Positions 42,953 to 52,436 of a stretch of DNA of 64,000 nucleotides are shown piece by piece; position 1 is the first letter of the stretch, and the number at the start of each line of letters is the position of its first letter. The notes under the pieces were generated by a model. It had not been told where the DNA came from, did no database searches, and saw only the letters and a list, made by a program, of their open reading frames with translations. The DNA is from Providencia rettgeri. Its GTDB lineage: Bacteria > Pseudomonadota > Gammaproteobacteria > Enterobacterales > Enterobacteriaceae. The stretch is from assembly GCF_013255915.1 (NCBI RefSeq), contig NZ_CP053896.1, positions 3,100,001 to 3,164,000 on the forward strand, written 5' to 3'. The position numbers were made by a program, and so were the translations under genes.

Positions 42953-45900
42953 TTCAATATGGCACTATTTCGTTTAGTTGCTTCATCGATAGCATCTTGA
43001 GTTCCATATTTATGTCCAGTTTTTTCCTCAAATTGATGAGCACCTCCAACATGAGGGTGGCTATGATATTCAGGATTTACCAATTGCATTGTCATCTCAT
43101 TCGTTGCTGGATTATAGCTTACATGGTGACTAATCCATTTACGTGAAGGATACTCATCTATACCAGCCGCTTTATATAATGCTAACTTATCATCCGCATA
43201 GCTACCTGTAGCTTTTATTGTAAATAGCCCTTCAGGATTTTGAGCTGAAACGGTTTTAGGGTGTAGTACATCACCACCGTCAGGTAGGAAAATAATAGGC
43301 TCTTTCGCCAATCCAAACGGATCAACCCACCCAGTCGGACAATGCACATACCCATACGGATTAAATCCACCCAGTAGCCCTATCGGGTCGGGACTAATAT
43401 ACTGCCCACTGTCCTTATCATAATAGCGGAAGCGGTTGTAATACAACCCCGTTTCTCGGTCTTCATATTGACCTGCAAAACGGAAGTGACATTCGGTATA
43501 AGTTGGGTCATTGTCAGCAAGACCATCGCGGGATTGCCAAAACTGCATCTGTCCCCACGTATTGAGCCGCCCTGCCCAGCTAGCCTTACCCGCTTCTGTG
43601 AAAATCTCTCGGGGTGTCCCTTGGTGGTCGGTCACCACATAATGCAATTTGCCATTTTGATAGCGCGCCGTCGGTGTGATTGCACCCGGTTCATACAGCC
43701 ATTGCACTTGCGAGTCATAAGCGATTGTCCCATCCGCATAAATCGGCGTTTCTTCCACCATTTGGTCGCCCGACCACAAATAGTGCCATGCCGTCACTTT
43801 GGGCTTAAGTTGGGGAAACAGTGGATTGATATGAGCCGCTTGGCTATCCACTGTTTGCGTTTTACTCAGCCTGCGACCAAACGCATCGTAGGTATAGCGC
43901 CAACAATCCCCTTTTGGTGTGAAGCATGCGGTCAGTTGGTTTTGAGTGTTCCACAGATAGCGCCACTCTTTTGGTCGATAGCCATGTTCATAAACAACCT
44001 TTTTCTCTAACCGCCCGTTGACATCGTAATGGTAAAGTTGATACCCCCTTGCCGTATCCCGCCGCGTAACACGTCCTGCTTGTTGTTGCTGGAATAACTG
44101 CAACATCGCCCCTTTCGCATCCGACGGCAATGTCATGTGCTCGGTGAGATTCAGGTTCGCATCATAAAGGAACTTTTCATCGCGATTGCCAATTTGGTTA
44201 CTGTATTGGGTTTCGGTGATTTGGTCGTTCGCGTTATACCGATAAGTGGTTTGCTTCCAACGGTCATCTTCAATACGCACCACATTGTGTGCACGGTCGT
44301 ATTGATAAGAACGGTGCACATCCGTACAAAATGGCGGCTGCTGCGGATTCTGTTGCAGTGATTGCAAGAAGTTTTCACTGCCACGCCCCGCCCGTTGATG
44401 GGCGAGTAACCCGGTGGCGGTGTAATGGCTAGAGTTGACAAAACCCGCCTCACTGCGGCGAAGGTATTCTTGCCCGACCGCATTGTAGCCGAATTCCAGT
44501 GGCGCATGCTGATTGATTTGCAGTGAGGTGAGTTCGCCGAGCTGCCCAAAGGCATAATGAAGTTCACGATCACCGAAAGTGGTACGCGTTAACGTCGAAT
44601 GGTCGCTGTCCCAATCATGTTTGATTTCTTGACCATTGATTCGCTCACACGTTAAACGCCCCTGCGCATCATATTCAAATTCAACCACTGAATCGGGGTT
44701 GGTGGCTTTCACCAATTGCAAACGTGCGTTGTACTCATAGGTCGTGGTCGATAAACATTTATTTTCAACGCCATTATCCAGCCATTCACTTTGTTCAACA
44801 ACCAACCCAGATACATCATAACGCCAACGTAATTCGTGTTGGTCTGGATAACGTGTTGCTATTCGGCGACCTAACTGATCATAACGGTGCTCTTGCACTC
44901 GCCCTGTAAAGTCGGTTTCACGAATAATTTGCCCCGCGCGGTCACGCTCGTAGGTGTATTTATCCCCTGTAGCGTTAATCACCGCTTTTAAACGCGTCAA
45001 AGAATCATATTCAAAACGGACTTCTGTACCGTCGGGACGTACCATCGCCAGCAGTAAATCAAAGGGGCCATAACGATAACGGGTGATTTTGCCTTCACCG
45101 TCCGTGACAGCAACCACACGGCGTTCGCTGTCGTACTCGATATGTTGGTGAACACCGTCAGGTAAAAGAATATCACTGACACTGCCGTTTTCACTGGCAT
45201 GCTCTTGGCTATAGTGGTAGCGCGTCGTGTGTTTCAGTGCATCAGTATATTCTTGCAAGCGCCCCAGCTCATCAAACTGATATTCGGTGCTGTTTTGGTA
45301 CGGATTCGTTGTTTTGATTAATTGATGGGTGCTGTTGTATTCATATTGCCACTGCGCCCCATTGGGGTGAATGGCTTTAAGTAGTTCACCGTGTTGGCTG
45401 TATTCGTAGGCTTGAATGTGACCTTGAGGGTCAGTGAGGGTCGTTAGGTTACCTTGAGTGTCATAATCAAGCAGCCATTTTTCTCCCGATGGCGACGTGT
45501 AGGAAATCAATTGCCCCAGCTCATTATAGTCATAGTAAACATGACGCCCATCGGGAAGGAACAGGTAAGCCAATTGGCCATCAAAATGATAGCCATACTC
45601 TGTCTTTTCACCTAATGAATTGATTTCTGAGATTTTTTGACGCTGCTTCCACTGCGTATGGGTTTCACGCCAAAGAGGGTCAATCACCCGAGTAACTAGA
45701 TTATCTTCATTATAATAATAGCGTGAATACCCGCCCTCTCCATCAATATAGGTGGTCATTCGTTGGGTATCATCATAGATAAAACGATCATGCCAATACC
45801 CTGAAGAGGAGTGAGTTGTAATGACACGGCCTTTATCATCATAAGTGAGTGTTAATTCAGTTTGATCGGTATCCCCCCACTGAACCATTAAGCCATCAGT

Positions 45901-47838
45901 GGTATAGCGGTGCCAAAGGTGATTTTGTTGATAGGCCTCACACTCCGATAAATACCCTTGGGGATCATACGCACACACAGCAAAAACATGCTGCTCATGT
46001 TTCTGTTTGCCTCCAATGATGCGCTGCAATTGACCTTTTTGATATTCAAGCTCTAAAAGGAAGCCATCATTTCTTCTTATTTCGACTAGCTGGTGAGTGT
46101 CATTATAAATAAAATGAATGCTATTTTGGTTCCGATCCGTGATAGCACTTAAACGGCGATAGTCACCGTCAATGTGAGCAAAAGATAAGGTATGTTGCTG
46201 TATGCTATCAAAAATCGTCAATGATTCATTTTTAGACCCCGTCAACAAATAATGCGGTGCGTGAGTATTTCGGGAGCGAACAGTATTTTCTTTAGCAATA
46301 AAATCAAATTGAGCGCCATCGCTGTCTTTAAAAATAATTTTGTCGTTGTCAATTCGTAAACAACGTGACCATTCATCCGTCCATTTTGGACCAAAAAGAC
46401 CACTGGCAGCAGATGTTGACTGATATGTTCGATGCAAGATAATGGGTAATAACCCGGGAATACGAACAACTTGCCACTGCTGAATAAAATCCCCTGTTGC
46501 AACATTAACAGGTTCACCTTTACATGTTGCGCCAGCAGTACAAGTCCCCCCTACATCATCACTTTTCTTCGGTGCGGGGTTTTCAGCTTTCACATCGGTG
46601 TTTTTAGGTGTCCCTAATGGTTTTTCAGCTGCAGCCTCAACCTTCGGTGAAATACGGGGTCCTGGCGCAGGTAATGCTCGTTCCGCATCTTTCGCGATCT
46701 CAGTGATTGCTTGAATTGATTTTTCAGCAACTTGCGCCTCTTTTGCGGCAATAGCGGCCTCAGCCGCTCTTAGCTCCTTCAGGGTTGTAATGCCTTTTGA
46801 CGTATCCGCCACCGCGTCAAGAGCCCTAGCCCCTTTGATGGCATTTATACCTTCCCCAGCTTTACCTACCGTACCTGCTTTGCTCGCAGGTAATAATATT
46901 GTCGCAATTTCTAATATTCCTCGGGACACGATCTCCGCTTTATCACTGGTGCCTTTATCCCATTTATTCTCCAAACGCTCCATCGCGTCACTTACTGCTT
47001 TTTTGGTATTTTCCCATGCCTCTTTAGCACTCTCAGACATACTTTCTTGGCAAACATTGCCTAAACGAGTATTTTTGAGAAGGATTAAAGCATCTAGTGT
47101 ATTTTCAGCATTTTTAACCATTTGAATGGGGTTTATTGGGATAGCATCAGACATATGTACTAAACCGATACCCGTGTCTTTCACAAGCCCTAGCGTAGCC
47201 CGCCTTGCTCCATCTCTAACATCCCGATAAAAATTAAACGCATCCCCCGCCCATCCCCATCCTTCAACAGGCTCAGACCGAATACTGTCAATTTTCTCAT
47301 CAAGATATTTATCCGCCTGATTAACCGCATTCTCTTTTGCAACTATTGCTTGACTGACAAAGCTTTGCTGTAGCGCTTCTTTTTCCGTGACCAAGTTTCG
47401 TAATAAATCAGAAATTACTGGGGGGTCATTACACGGTATTTTATTACTTTCAACAGGATTACCAGGGGACGCTTCATTCGTGATTAATGTCCCTAACGTA
47501 TTTTTATTGTTCATGGCGACAAGCGAACCATGCATCGCCGCTGGCTGCCCCTCAATACGTACGGAAGTACTACCCGTCAGTATTATGCAGTCACCACTCC
47601 CTTGAGATGTGCCAGACATCACTCCTGAGCCCGCATTACTTTGAGAGCCTGCAATGATAGAGCCCACATTTAACGTGAGAGCTCCCCTAGCTCTAACGGA
47701 TGTTGCAAATTTTTTGATATGATTGAGGCTTTGATAGCTATCAAACGGCACTACGGCATTGCCCACCTTACAAACATCAGGCGCACTACTGACTGCTTTA
47801 AAACCGCCTTCTGCATCACCTATGTGTTTATCCGACAT
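42925..47838 (-). CDS. rhs: T6SS effector Rhs with PAAR-like head and HNH-type nuclease tip
   Basis: 1637 aa. Residues ~20-130 are a DUF4150 PAAR-like domain (PDVCKVGNAVVPFDSY...VGSIIAGSQSNAG...SGDCIILTGSTSVRIEGQPAAMHGS) that caps VgrG. A helical linker and then a long YD-repeat core form the Rhs cage. The core ends DPIGLLGGFNPYGYVHCPTGWVDPFGLA (codons to 43306). The ~126-residue tip (KEPIIFLPDGGD...WISHHVSYNPATNEMTMQLVNPEYHSHPHVGGAHQFEEKTGHKYG) has the SHH and downstream His of HNH/Endo VII-type toxins. The start at 47838 has AAGGAG 7 nt upstream and overlaps the DUF2169 gene by 11 bp. Core is GC-richer than the tip, as usual in rhs. Confidence 0.93.
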   Translation of the reverse strand: MSDKHIGDAEGGFKAVSSAPDVCKVGNAVVPFDSYQSLNHIKKFATSVRARGALTLNVGSIIAGSQSNAGSGVMSGTSQGSGDCIILTGSTSVRIEGQPAAMHGSLVAMNNKNTLGTLITNEASPGNPVESNKIPCNDPPVISDLLRNLVTEKEALQQSFVSQAIVAKENAVNQADKYLDEKIDSIRSEPVEGWGWAGDAFNFYRDVRDGARRATLGLVKDTGIGLVHMSDAIPINPIQMVKNAENTLDALILLKNTRLGNVCQESMSESAKEAWENTKKAVSDAMERLENKWDKGTSDKAEIVSRGILEIATILLPASKAGTVGKAGEGINAIKGARALDAVADTSKGITTLKELRAAEAAIAAKEAQVAEKSIQAITEIAKDAERALPAPGPRISPKVEAAAEKPLGTPKNTDVKAENPAPKKSDDVGGTCTAGATCKGEPVNVATGDFIQQWQVVRIPGLLPIILHRTYQSTSAASGLFGPKWTDEWSRCLRIDNDKIIFKDSDGAQFDFIAKENTVRSRNTHAPHYLLTGSKNESLTIFDSIQQHTLSFAHIDGDYRRLSAITDRNQNSIHFIYNDTHQLVEIRRNDGFLLELEYQKGQLQRIIGGKQKHEQHVFAVCAYDPQGYLSECEAYQQNHLWHRYTTDGLMVQWGDTDQTELTLTYDDKGRVITTHSSSGYWHDRFIYDDTQRMTTYIDGEGGYSRYYYNEDNLVTRVIDPLWRETHTQWKQRQKISEINSLGEKTEYGYHFDGQLAYLFLPDGRHVYYDYNELGQLISYTSPSGEKWLLDYDTQGNLTTLTDPQGHIQAYEYSQHGELLKAIHPNGAQWQYEYNSTHQLIKTTNPYQNSTEYQFDELGRLQEYTDALKHTTRYHYSQEHASENGSVSDILLPDGVHQHIEYDSERRVVAVTDGEGKITRYRYGPFDLLLAMVRPDGTEVRFEYDSLTRLKAVINATGDKYTYERDRAGQIIRETDFTGRVQEHRYDQLGRRIATRYPDQHELRWRYDVSGLVVEQSEWLDNGVENKCLSTTTYEYNARLQLVKATNPDSVVEFEYDAQGRLTCERINGQEIKHDWDSDHSTLTRTTFGDRELHYAFGQLGELTSLQINQHAPLEFGYNAVGQEYLRRSEAGFVNSSHYTATGLLAHQRAGRGSENFLQSLQQNPQQPPFCTDVHRSYQYDRAHNVVRIEDDRWKQTTYRYNANDQITETQYSNQIGNRDEKFLYDANLNLTEHMTLPSDAKGAMLQLFQQQQAGRVTRRDTARGYQLYHYDVNGRLEKKVVYEHGYRPKEWRYLWNTQNQLTACFTPKGDCWRYTYDAFGRRLSKTQTVDSQAAHINPLFPQLKPKVTAWHYLWSGDQMVEETPIYADGTIAYDSQVQWLYEPGAITPTARYQNGKLHYVVTDHQGTPREIFTEAGKASWAGRLNTWGQMQFWQSRDGLADNDPTYTECHFRFAGQYEDRETGLYYNRFRYYDKDSGQYISPDPIGLLGGFNPYGYVHCPTGWVDPFGLAKEPIIFLPDGGDVLHPKTVSAQNPEGLFTIKATGSYADDKLALYKAAGIDEYPSRKWISHHVSYNPATNEMTMQLVNPEYHSHPHVGGAHQFEEKTGHKYGTQDAIDEATKRNSAILNCKPGGIKR
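43306..44436 (-). repeat. 1131-bp rhs core direct repeat, copy within the full rhs
   Basis: The counterpart of 40965-42095. The repeat ends exactly where the toxin-coding tip begins on one side and at the symE junction on the other. Homologous recombination between the copies would swap the toxin tip and delete 2.3 kb, including symE. Confidence 0.9.
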
Positions 47839-48886
47839 GACATGCTCCTTTTGTCTGTGAAGGGACAACAACTGAAATGACAGCTTGTTTTATGGGGTAT
47901 TCAGCAGGAATGCGCACCCGACGAACGACCGAAATAAATCGGTTATCAAGGTCAATGGTTAACGTGTCGAGTAAAGGTGTAACAGGAAACAACTCCCCCT
48001 CAATATCCTGAAGCAATACAAGGTACTGGTAATCGGGCAAAGCTGTGACAACCGTTGAAGATTCGGGTAACAACCCTTCCAATAAAATGGGTTCATTACC
48101 CGCTAAGAAACCGGGGTAACGTAAATGGACAGGTGCAGAGTTAAAAAATTGCTCATCAAAATCATCAGGATAAAAAGGGAACCGCGTTTCTTCCCAATGT
48201 TTGTCATAGGTTCCAGCATACTCAAGACGCCCCATCCACCAACGGGATACTGGGCCAGAACCCAATGTTAATTGCTCTTCATTAATGACGTGATGTTCTC
48301 TTGGTGTCGTTATAGTGTCCTCAATAATTTGCGGAGCTGGATATCGCTTAGATTTATCTAATGCGGAAATATCAGGATAAAAACCTATTCCAACCGGATT
48401 TGCTGCGTAAGCGTCAGTTTCTCCTTGGGTATTTATCCAACGACCACCATATGCCATTTCATGGCGCAAACTTACTCCATCAGTCAATAAAGGAGCGGTT
48501 AACTGCCAATTATCTTTTTCATATTGCCAATAGGATGGGCCCGTTAAAGTCCATGTACGAGAAAAATCCTTGACTCTGATTCCCGCTCTCCATTGTTCTG
48601 TAGGAATACCATCTTTAGGTTTTGCCACACCGCGAATGTGAATATTGGTACAAGGACGCCCAAGGACTAAATCAGTTTCATCAATAAGGCTGCTGTCTTC
48701 CGAAGTATGATAGTAATCATCCGCCATAACGAGTGGAAACTGTGTATTATTTAAATCGGAATAATGTCCCCCAGTTTTAAGTCGAAACGTTTGCCGAAAC
48801 GCCAGTACATTAAATAACGCAGCTTGTTTACCGTATTTTTGATAAAGCAAATGTGGGAATGGCGTATAATTCATCACCTCAAACAT
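47828..48886 (-). CDS. DUF2169 adaptor for loading the PAAR-like effector
   Basis: 352 aa. NYTPFPHLLYQKYGKQAALFNVLAFRQTFRL, MADDYYH, HIRGVAKPKDG...WRAGIRVKDFSRTWTLTGPSYW and EMAYGGRW...NPVGIGFYP are the DUF2169 hallmarks. These proteins help place DUF4150/PAAR-like effectors on VgrG and are encoded between the two, as here. It ends inside the rhs start and begins 10 bp after vgrG. Cytoplasmic; not secreted as far as is known. Confidence 0.9.
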   Translation of the reverse strand: MFEVMNYTPFPHLLYQKYGKQAALFNVLAFRQTFRLKTGGHYSDLNNTQFPLVMADDYYHTSEDSSLIDETDLVLGRPCTNIHIRGVAKPKDGIPTEQWRAGIRVKDFSRTWTLTGPSYWQYEKDNWQLTAPLLTDGVSLRHEMAYGGRWINTQGETDAYAANPVGIGFYPDISALDKSKRYPAPQIIEDTITTPREHHVINEEQLTLGSGPVSRWWMGRLEYAGTYDKHWEETRFPFYPDDFDEQFFNSAPVHLRYPGFLAGNEPILLEGLLPESSTVVTALPDYQYLVLLQDIEGELFPVTPLLDTLTIDLDNRFISVVRRVRIPAEYPIKQAVISVVVPSQTKGACHVG

Positions 48887-48896
48887 CGGTTATTCC

Positions 48897-51038
48897 TTAA
48901 TTTATATCCACATCTTTACCCGTAATCTGCACTGGGCCTGATGCTTCGAACTTAAATTCCGTGCCATTAATCGTGACATGACCGCCACTGTCCATACGTA
49001 GAACACTTGCGCCACAACGCAGTTCAATCACATCGCCCACATTGATTGATAAGGTATTCCCCACCGTGATGCTCTTGTGTTGCCCCACCGTTTCCGTATT
49101 ATTTTTATCAATATTTTCAGTTCGATTGCCTTTGACCAGCATGGCTTGATTGTTATCAATAACCTCTATATGGTCATGAAGCACATGTGTGGTACGGTCA
49201 TTCAGGACTTTGGTATTCATATCCTTCTGGGCATGTATAAACACTTCCTGTTTGCCGTTTTCATCCTCAAAGCGCAGCTCGTTAAACCCTTCCCCTTTAT
49301 GGGTTTTCGTCCGAAACGTGGTGCGGGTTTTATTTTCAGGAAAACTGATTGGAGTCGCATTGCGACCATCATAAGTACAGCCCGTGATAATCGGCCTATC
49401 AATATCCCCATTCAGGTAACTAATCTGAACGACCGTTCCGATGCGTGGTACCGCAGAAAAACCATAGCCGCCGCCACTCCAACCCATCGCAACACGCACC
49501 CAACACGAAGCACTGTGGTCAGGCTCTCCACGTCTGTCCCAGTGAAAATGGACTTTCACCGCACCATGTTCATTGACATAGATTTCTTCACCCGGAGGGC
49601 CCACGACAGTCGCAACTTCATCACCATCCGCGGTGGGTTTATAACGATAAGGTGGCCGCCACTCTTGCGTACCAGGGATAAAAGAAACACTGTTCGACAA
49701 CTGAGTACCATCCCCGCCACCATTATCTGCCAGAGGCTGGACACCATGATGACTCACGCTAATGACTTGCCAGCTGTTATTCATCGGAAGATGCGGATGA
49801 TTAGATAAGGTAAAGATTTTACCCGGCATCAAGGCAAAGCAGTTTGTTGTGGCACTACCCACCTTGCTCCCATTACGTAACTGTTCAAAACGAATTTGGG
49901 TGAGTGGTTTGCCCTCTTCATCCAATTGAAAACGGCCGTAACTTTCAAAGATGCTGTGCTGCCCACCCTTTTCCAATTTATTTTCATGTTGAAGTGGGTA
50001 GGAAGGGCGAATGAAATTATTGTCTTTATGAATGGTTTCATCCACACACAAGTATTCACCGTACTGCCATGTCATGGCGGTACTGTCGCTGATATCCGTA
50101 TCCGCTTGCGGGTTATACATCAGGTTAATTCCCGCCGTCATCCCCATGTGTTCGTCACTGTAAAACAATTGGTTTTCTTCAAACCAAAAGTTAATCCCTT
50201 CCTCAAAGGCGAGACGACACCAAAAATCAAAGGCGGATTCTCGCTTTTGGGTGGTGTAAATACGTTTGGGATGTAAGTCATCACGGTAAAACTTGCAGTC
50301 CGACTTCACATGCGCTTCATCCAGCAAGGTTTTTAATATGGTCGGTACGTTTTGATTTTGAAAAATACGACTATCTTGATTCAGGGTCATCACCCACATT
50401 TCTGGACGAATATCAAAGTGATACCACGTTTTTACGCCATCCGTATTCCCTTGAACCGCCCCTGCTAAAATGCCATTCACTTTACGGACTTGGGCACCAT
50501 CACGCTTGACTGTTAAAGAAGAGGCGACGCCAAGGTGTTTCTGAAAATCAATAAACGGTAAGGCACTAACAGCACTAATTGAAAGGGAAAATAACGAAGA
50601 CAACCCTTCCGTTAAATTAAATTCGGTAACTTGAAAAGTTTCATCGGGTAGCCCAGCAATTGAGCATGTAAACACCAAGCCACTTTCCAGACTTCCCATG
50701 CCTAGTGCATCTAACAATGCCCCGTGAGCGGCTTGTAATGCCTGACTTTCTGAAAAAGTTTGCCCACCACCAAGTTTTAATCCACCACCAAATCCACCGC
50801 CATGGATAAGCGGGTTATTGGCTACACTGTTCAATTGGGATGTCGCCTGAGTTGCCATAGATGCCGCTGTTGATACCAAAGCCCCCCCTTGCTGGGCTAA
50901 TGCTGCCGCTTTTTGTACTTTACTGGACACCAACTCATTGACTTTAGATTGCACTTTATTTTTAACTTGATTTACCGCTTCATCTTTGACAATAGAAACG
51001 GGGTCAATGGTGGTTTTTTTGGGGTCTTTGCTAAACAT
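48897..51038 (-). CDS. vgrG: T6SS spike protein VgrG (TssI) with N-terminal extension
   Basis: 713 aa. The spike core (gp27/gp5-like) runs from FTCSIAGLPDETFQVTEFNLTEGLSSLFSLSISAVS to the beta-helix repeats near the C-terminus (VLHDHIEVIDNNQAMLVKGNRTENI...SINVGDVIELRCGASVLRMDSGGHVTI). It stops just after the helix, so there is no C-terminal effector domain. About 120 residues precede the usual start: a charged helical segment, an Ala-rich stretch and a Gly-rich HGGGFGGGLKLGGG linker. The start at 51038 is set by GGAG 7 nt upstream. Cotranscribed with hcp and the rhs effector. Confidence 0.94.
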   Translation of the reverse strand: MFSKDPKKTTIDPVSIVKDEAVNQVKNKVQSKVNELVSSKVQKAAALAQQGGALVSTAASMATQATSQLNSVANNPLIHGGGFGGGLKLGGGQTFSESQALQAAHGALLDALGMGSLESGLVFTCSIAGLPDETFQVTEFNLTEGLSSLFSLSISAVSALPFIDFQKHLGVASSLTVKRDGAQVRKVNGILAGAVQGNTDGVKTWYHFDIRPEMWVMTLNQDSRIFQNQNVPTILKTLLDEAHVKSDCKFYRDDLHPKRIYTTQKRESAFDFWCRLAFEEGINFWFEENQLFYSDEHMGMTAGINLMYNPQADTDISDSTAMTWQYGEYLCVDETIHKDNNFIRPSYPLQHENKLEKGGQHSIFESYGRFQLDEEGKPLTQIRFEQLRNGSKVGSATTNCFALMPGKIFTLSNHPHLPMNNSWQVISVSHHGVQPLADNGGGDGTQLSNSVSFIPGTQEWRPPYRYKPTADGDEVATVVGPPGEEIYVNEHGAVKVHFHWDRRGEPDHSASCWVRVAMGWSGGGYGFSAVPRIGTVVQISYLNGDIDRPIITGCTYDGRNATPISFPENKTRTTFRTKTHKGEGFNELRFEDENGKQEVFIHAQKDMNTKVLNDRTTHVLHDHIEVIDNNQAMLVKGNRTENIDKNNTETVGQHKSITVGNTLSINVGDVIELRCGASVLRMDSGGHVTINGTEFKFEASGPVQITGKDVDIN

Positions 51039-51091
51039 CACTAGTCTCCATGACAAAATGGATAAGAAGCGGGGAACGAAATAAAAGCGAT

Positions 51092-51113
51092 GACGAGCCC
51101 AAAAGAGCCCGTC
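51092..51113 (-). terminator. Stem-loop between hcp and vgrG, partial terminator
   Basis: GACGAGCCC (51092-51100) and GAGCCCGTC (51105-51113) form a 9-bp stem with two G-U pairs and a 4-nt loop, a few bases past the hcp stop. It could trim readthrough so that Hcp is made in excess over VgrG. Confidence 0.5.
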
Positions 51114-51122
51114 AAAAAGGTA

Positions 51123-51641
51123 TTACGCTTCGAGCGGTGCGCGCCAGTCATCAGCACCCGAAGTGCCTGCAACCGTGTGCTCCCAGTCCACTTTGCGGTA
51201 AGACAGAGATACTTCGATTAACTGCGTGAAATCGGCTTTTGCAGGGTCTTGGCAGTGAGGCATTTGGCAGTCAATATTGACGATGGTTGCATCGGTCAGT
51301 GTGGTGGTGAAGAAATGCTCTTGTTTACCTTCGACTGAGGTGCGGTACCATTTCAGTTCCACTTTCGGCAGCATTTCGCCTGATGCTAAGGCGTTATACA
51401 GTAGCGGAACGGCTTTATTTAACGCAACAGTAAAACGGAACGGCTTGTGTGCACGTTGGCCTGAAGGTTGGCCGGATTGTGGGTCTGTCGGCACAGTCAC
51501 AACGTGAGAAAATTCTTGCACTAACATTTGGTCTTCATGACCTTGTACATAGATGTTACCCACAGAATCCGCAGTAAATGCACCGGCAGTGATGTTGCCT
51601 TGGGTTTTTCCTTCAATGGAAATATAGCATGGAGTTGGCAT
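51123..51641 (-). CDS. hcp: T6SS tube protein Hcp (TssD)
   Basis: 172 aa, standard length for the hexameric ring protein that stacks into the inner tube and is exported. MPTPCYISIEGKTQGNITAGAFTADSVGNIYVQGHEDQMLVQEFSHVV, RAHKPFRFTVALNKAVPLLYNALASGE and LPKVELKWYRTS are diagnostic. The start at 51641 has AAGGAT 6 nt upstream. First gene of the hcp-vgrG-DUF2169-rhs-immunity unit, transcribed toward the structural operon. Confidence 0.96.
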   Translation of the reverse strand: MPTPCYISIEGKTQGNITAGAFTADSVGNIYVQGHEDQMLVQEFSHVVTVPTDPQSGQPSGQRAHKPFRFTVALNKAVPLLYNALASGEMLPKVELKWYRTSVEGKQEHFFTTTLTDATIVNIDCQMPHCQDPAKADFTQLIEVSLSYRKVDWEHTVAGTSGADDWRAPLEA

Positions 51642-52436
51642 AGCGATATCCTTTATCAAGAATGACAAATTGAGTTAAGTAAATATAATTAACTGTTAAT
51701 TTCCGTCATCTCAGCCAGTGCGCACGGTAAGATTTGAGTTAAGGATAATAAAAGCTTATGGATAGACTGTAAACCTAGCGGCCTTTTTGTATCTCCCTAG
51801 GATAAGTGACTTAGCGTAAACTGGTTGAAATATCGCTATATAATTTCAGAAAAACACTAAAAATGAATCATAACCGAATTATCATCGAACAAAAAATAGA
51901 CCAAACTGCGATAAGCCCAGTAAGTTCTAATGTACATAGAAATAAACTATGTAACCAAATATTTCAATCTACAAAACCATCATAACTATATGATTTAATA
52001 TAAATAAAACAAAAAACTCAAGTTATCTTCACTACTAATAAAATTATCAGCTTAAGCTGGCAGTGTAATTATCTGCTAATCTCAAATTAATAGTGATTAG
52101 TTTCACTTAAGGTGTAACAGATAATTTTCATCGGTGAGCAGCCAATTTGCCGATGAGGAAAAAGGAATTCTAATCTTATTTATCCCATTCAATACCCTGT
52201 GAATTTTATCGCATTCAACTAGCAATCTGTTCCGATTATAAGAAAGATGGCGTTGATTGTGGCCTGCCCGTCACTTGTTATTCTCGATCTTCCTCAGAAC
52301 CAATATTTATAATCTTAAATCCCCGTATCTCATCAGATTCTAAATATCGTAATATATAAAAAATGCGTTAGCCTATGATATAATTCGATTAAAACATGAT
52401 AAAAAACGACTAAAAAAGACAAAATGAGCGACCAAT
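51642..52436. promoter_or_regulatory. hcp upstream region (795-bp gap)
   Basis: AT-rich and without a convincing gene. A plus-strand frame at about 52173-52365 (reading ...GVDCGLPVTCYSRSSSEP...) is open for some 60 codons but lacks a start codon and a known relative. A 7-bp hairpin TCATCGG/CCGATGA spans 52128-52156. I see no sigma-54 or FNR site for hcp. Confidence 0.5.

Noticed and set aside
41042-44361. Several plus-strand frames antisense to rhs (60-200 codons)
   Set aside because: They mirror the rhs core on the other strand, recur in both core copies only because the DNA is repeated, and lack ribosome-binding sites; only the symE-like frames have a real homologue.
51642-51800. Sigma-54 promoter for hcp
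   Set aside because: No GG-N10-GC arrangement with the TGGCAC/TTGCA context found upstream of hcp on the minus strand.
52173-52365. Open plus-strand stretch of about 60 codons before the FUSC-like gene
   Set aside because: No start codon, no ribosome-binding site, and no recognisable protein; left as part of the gap description.
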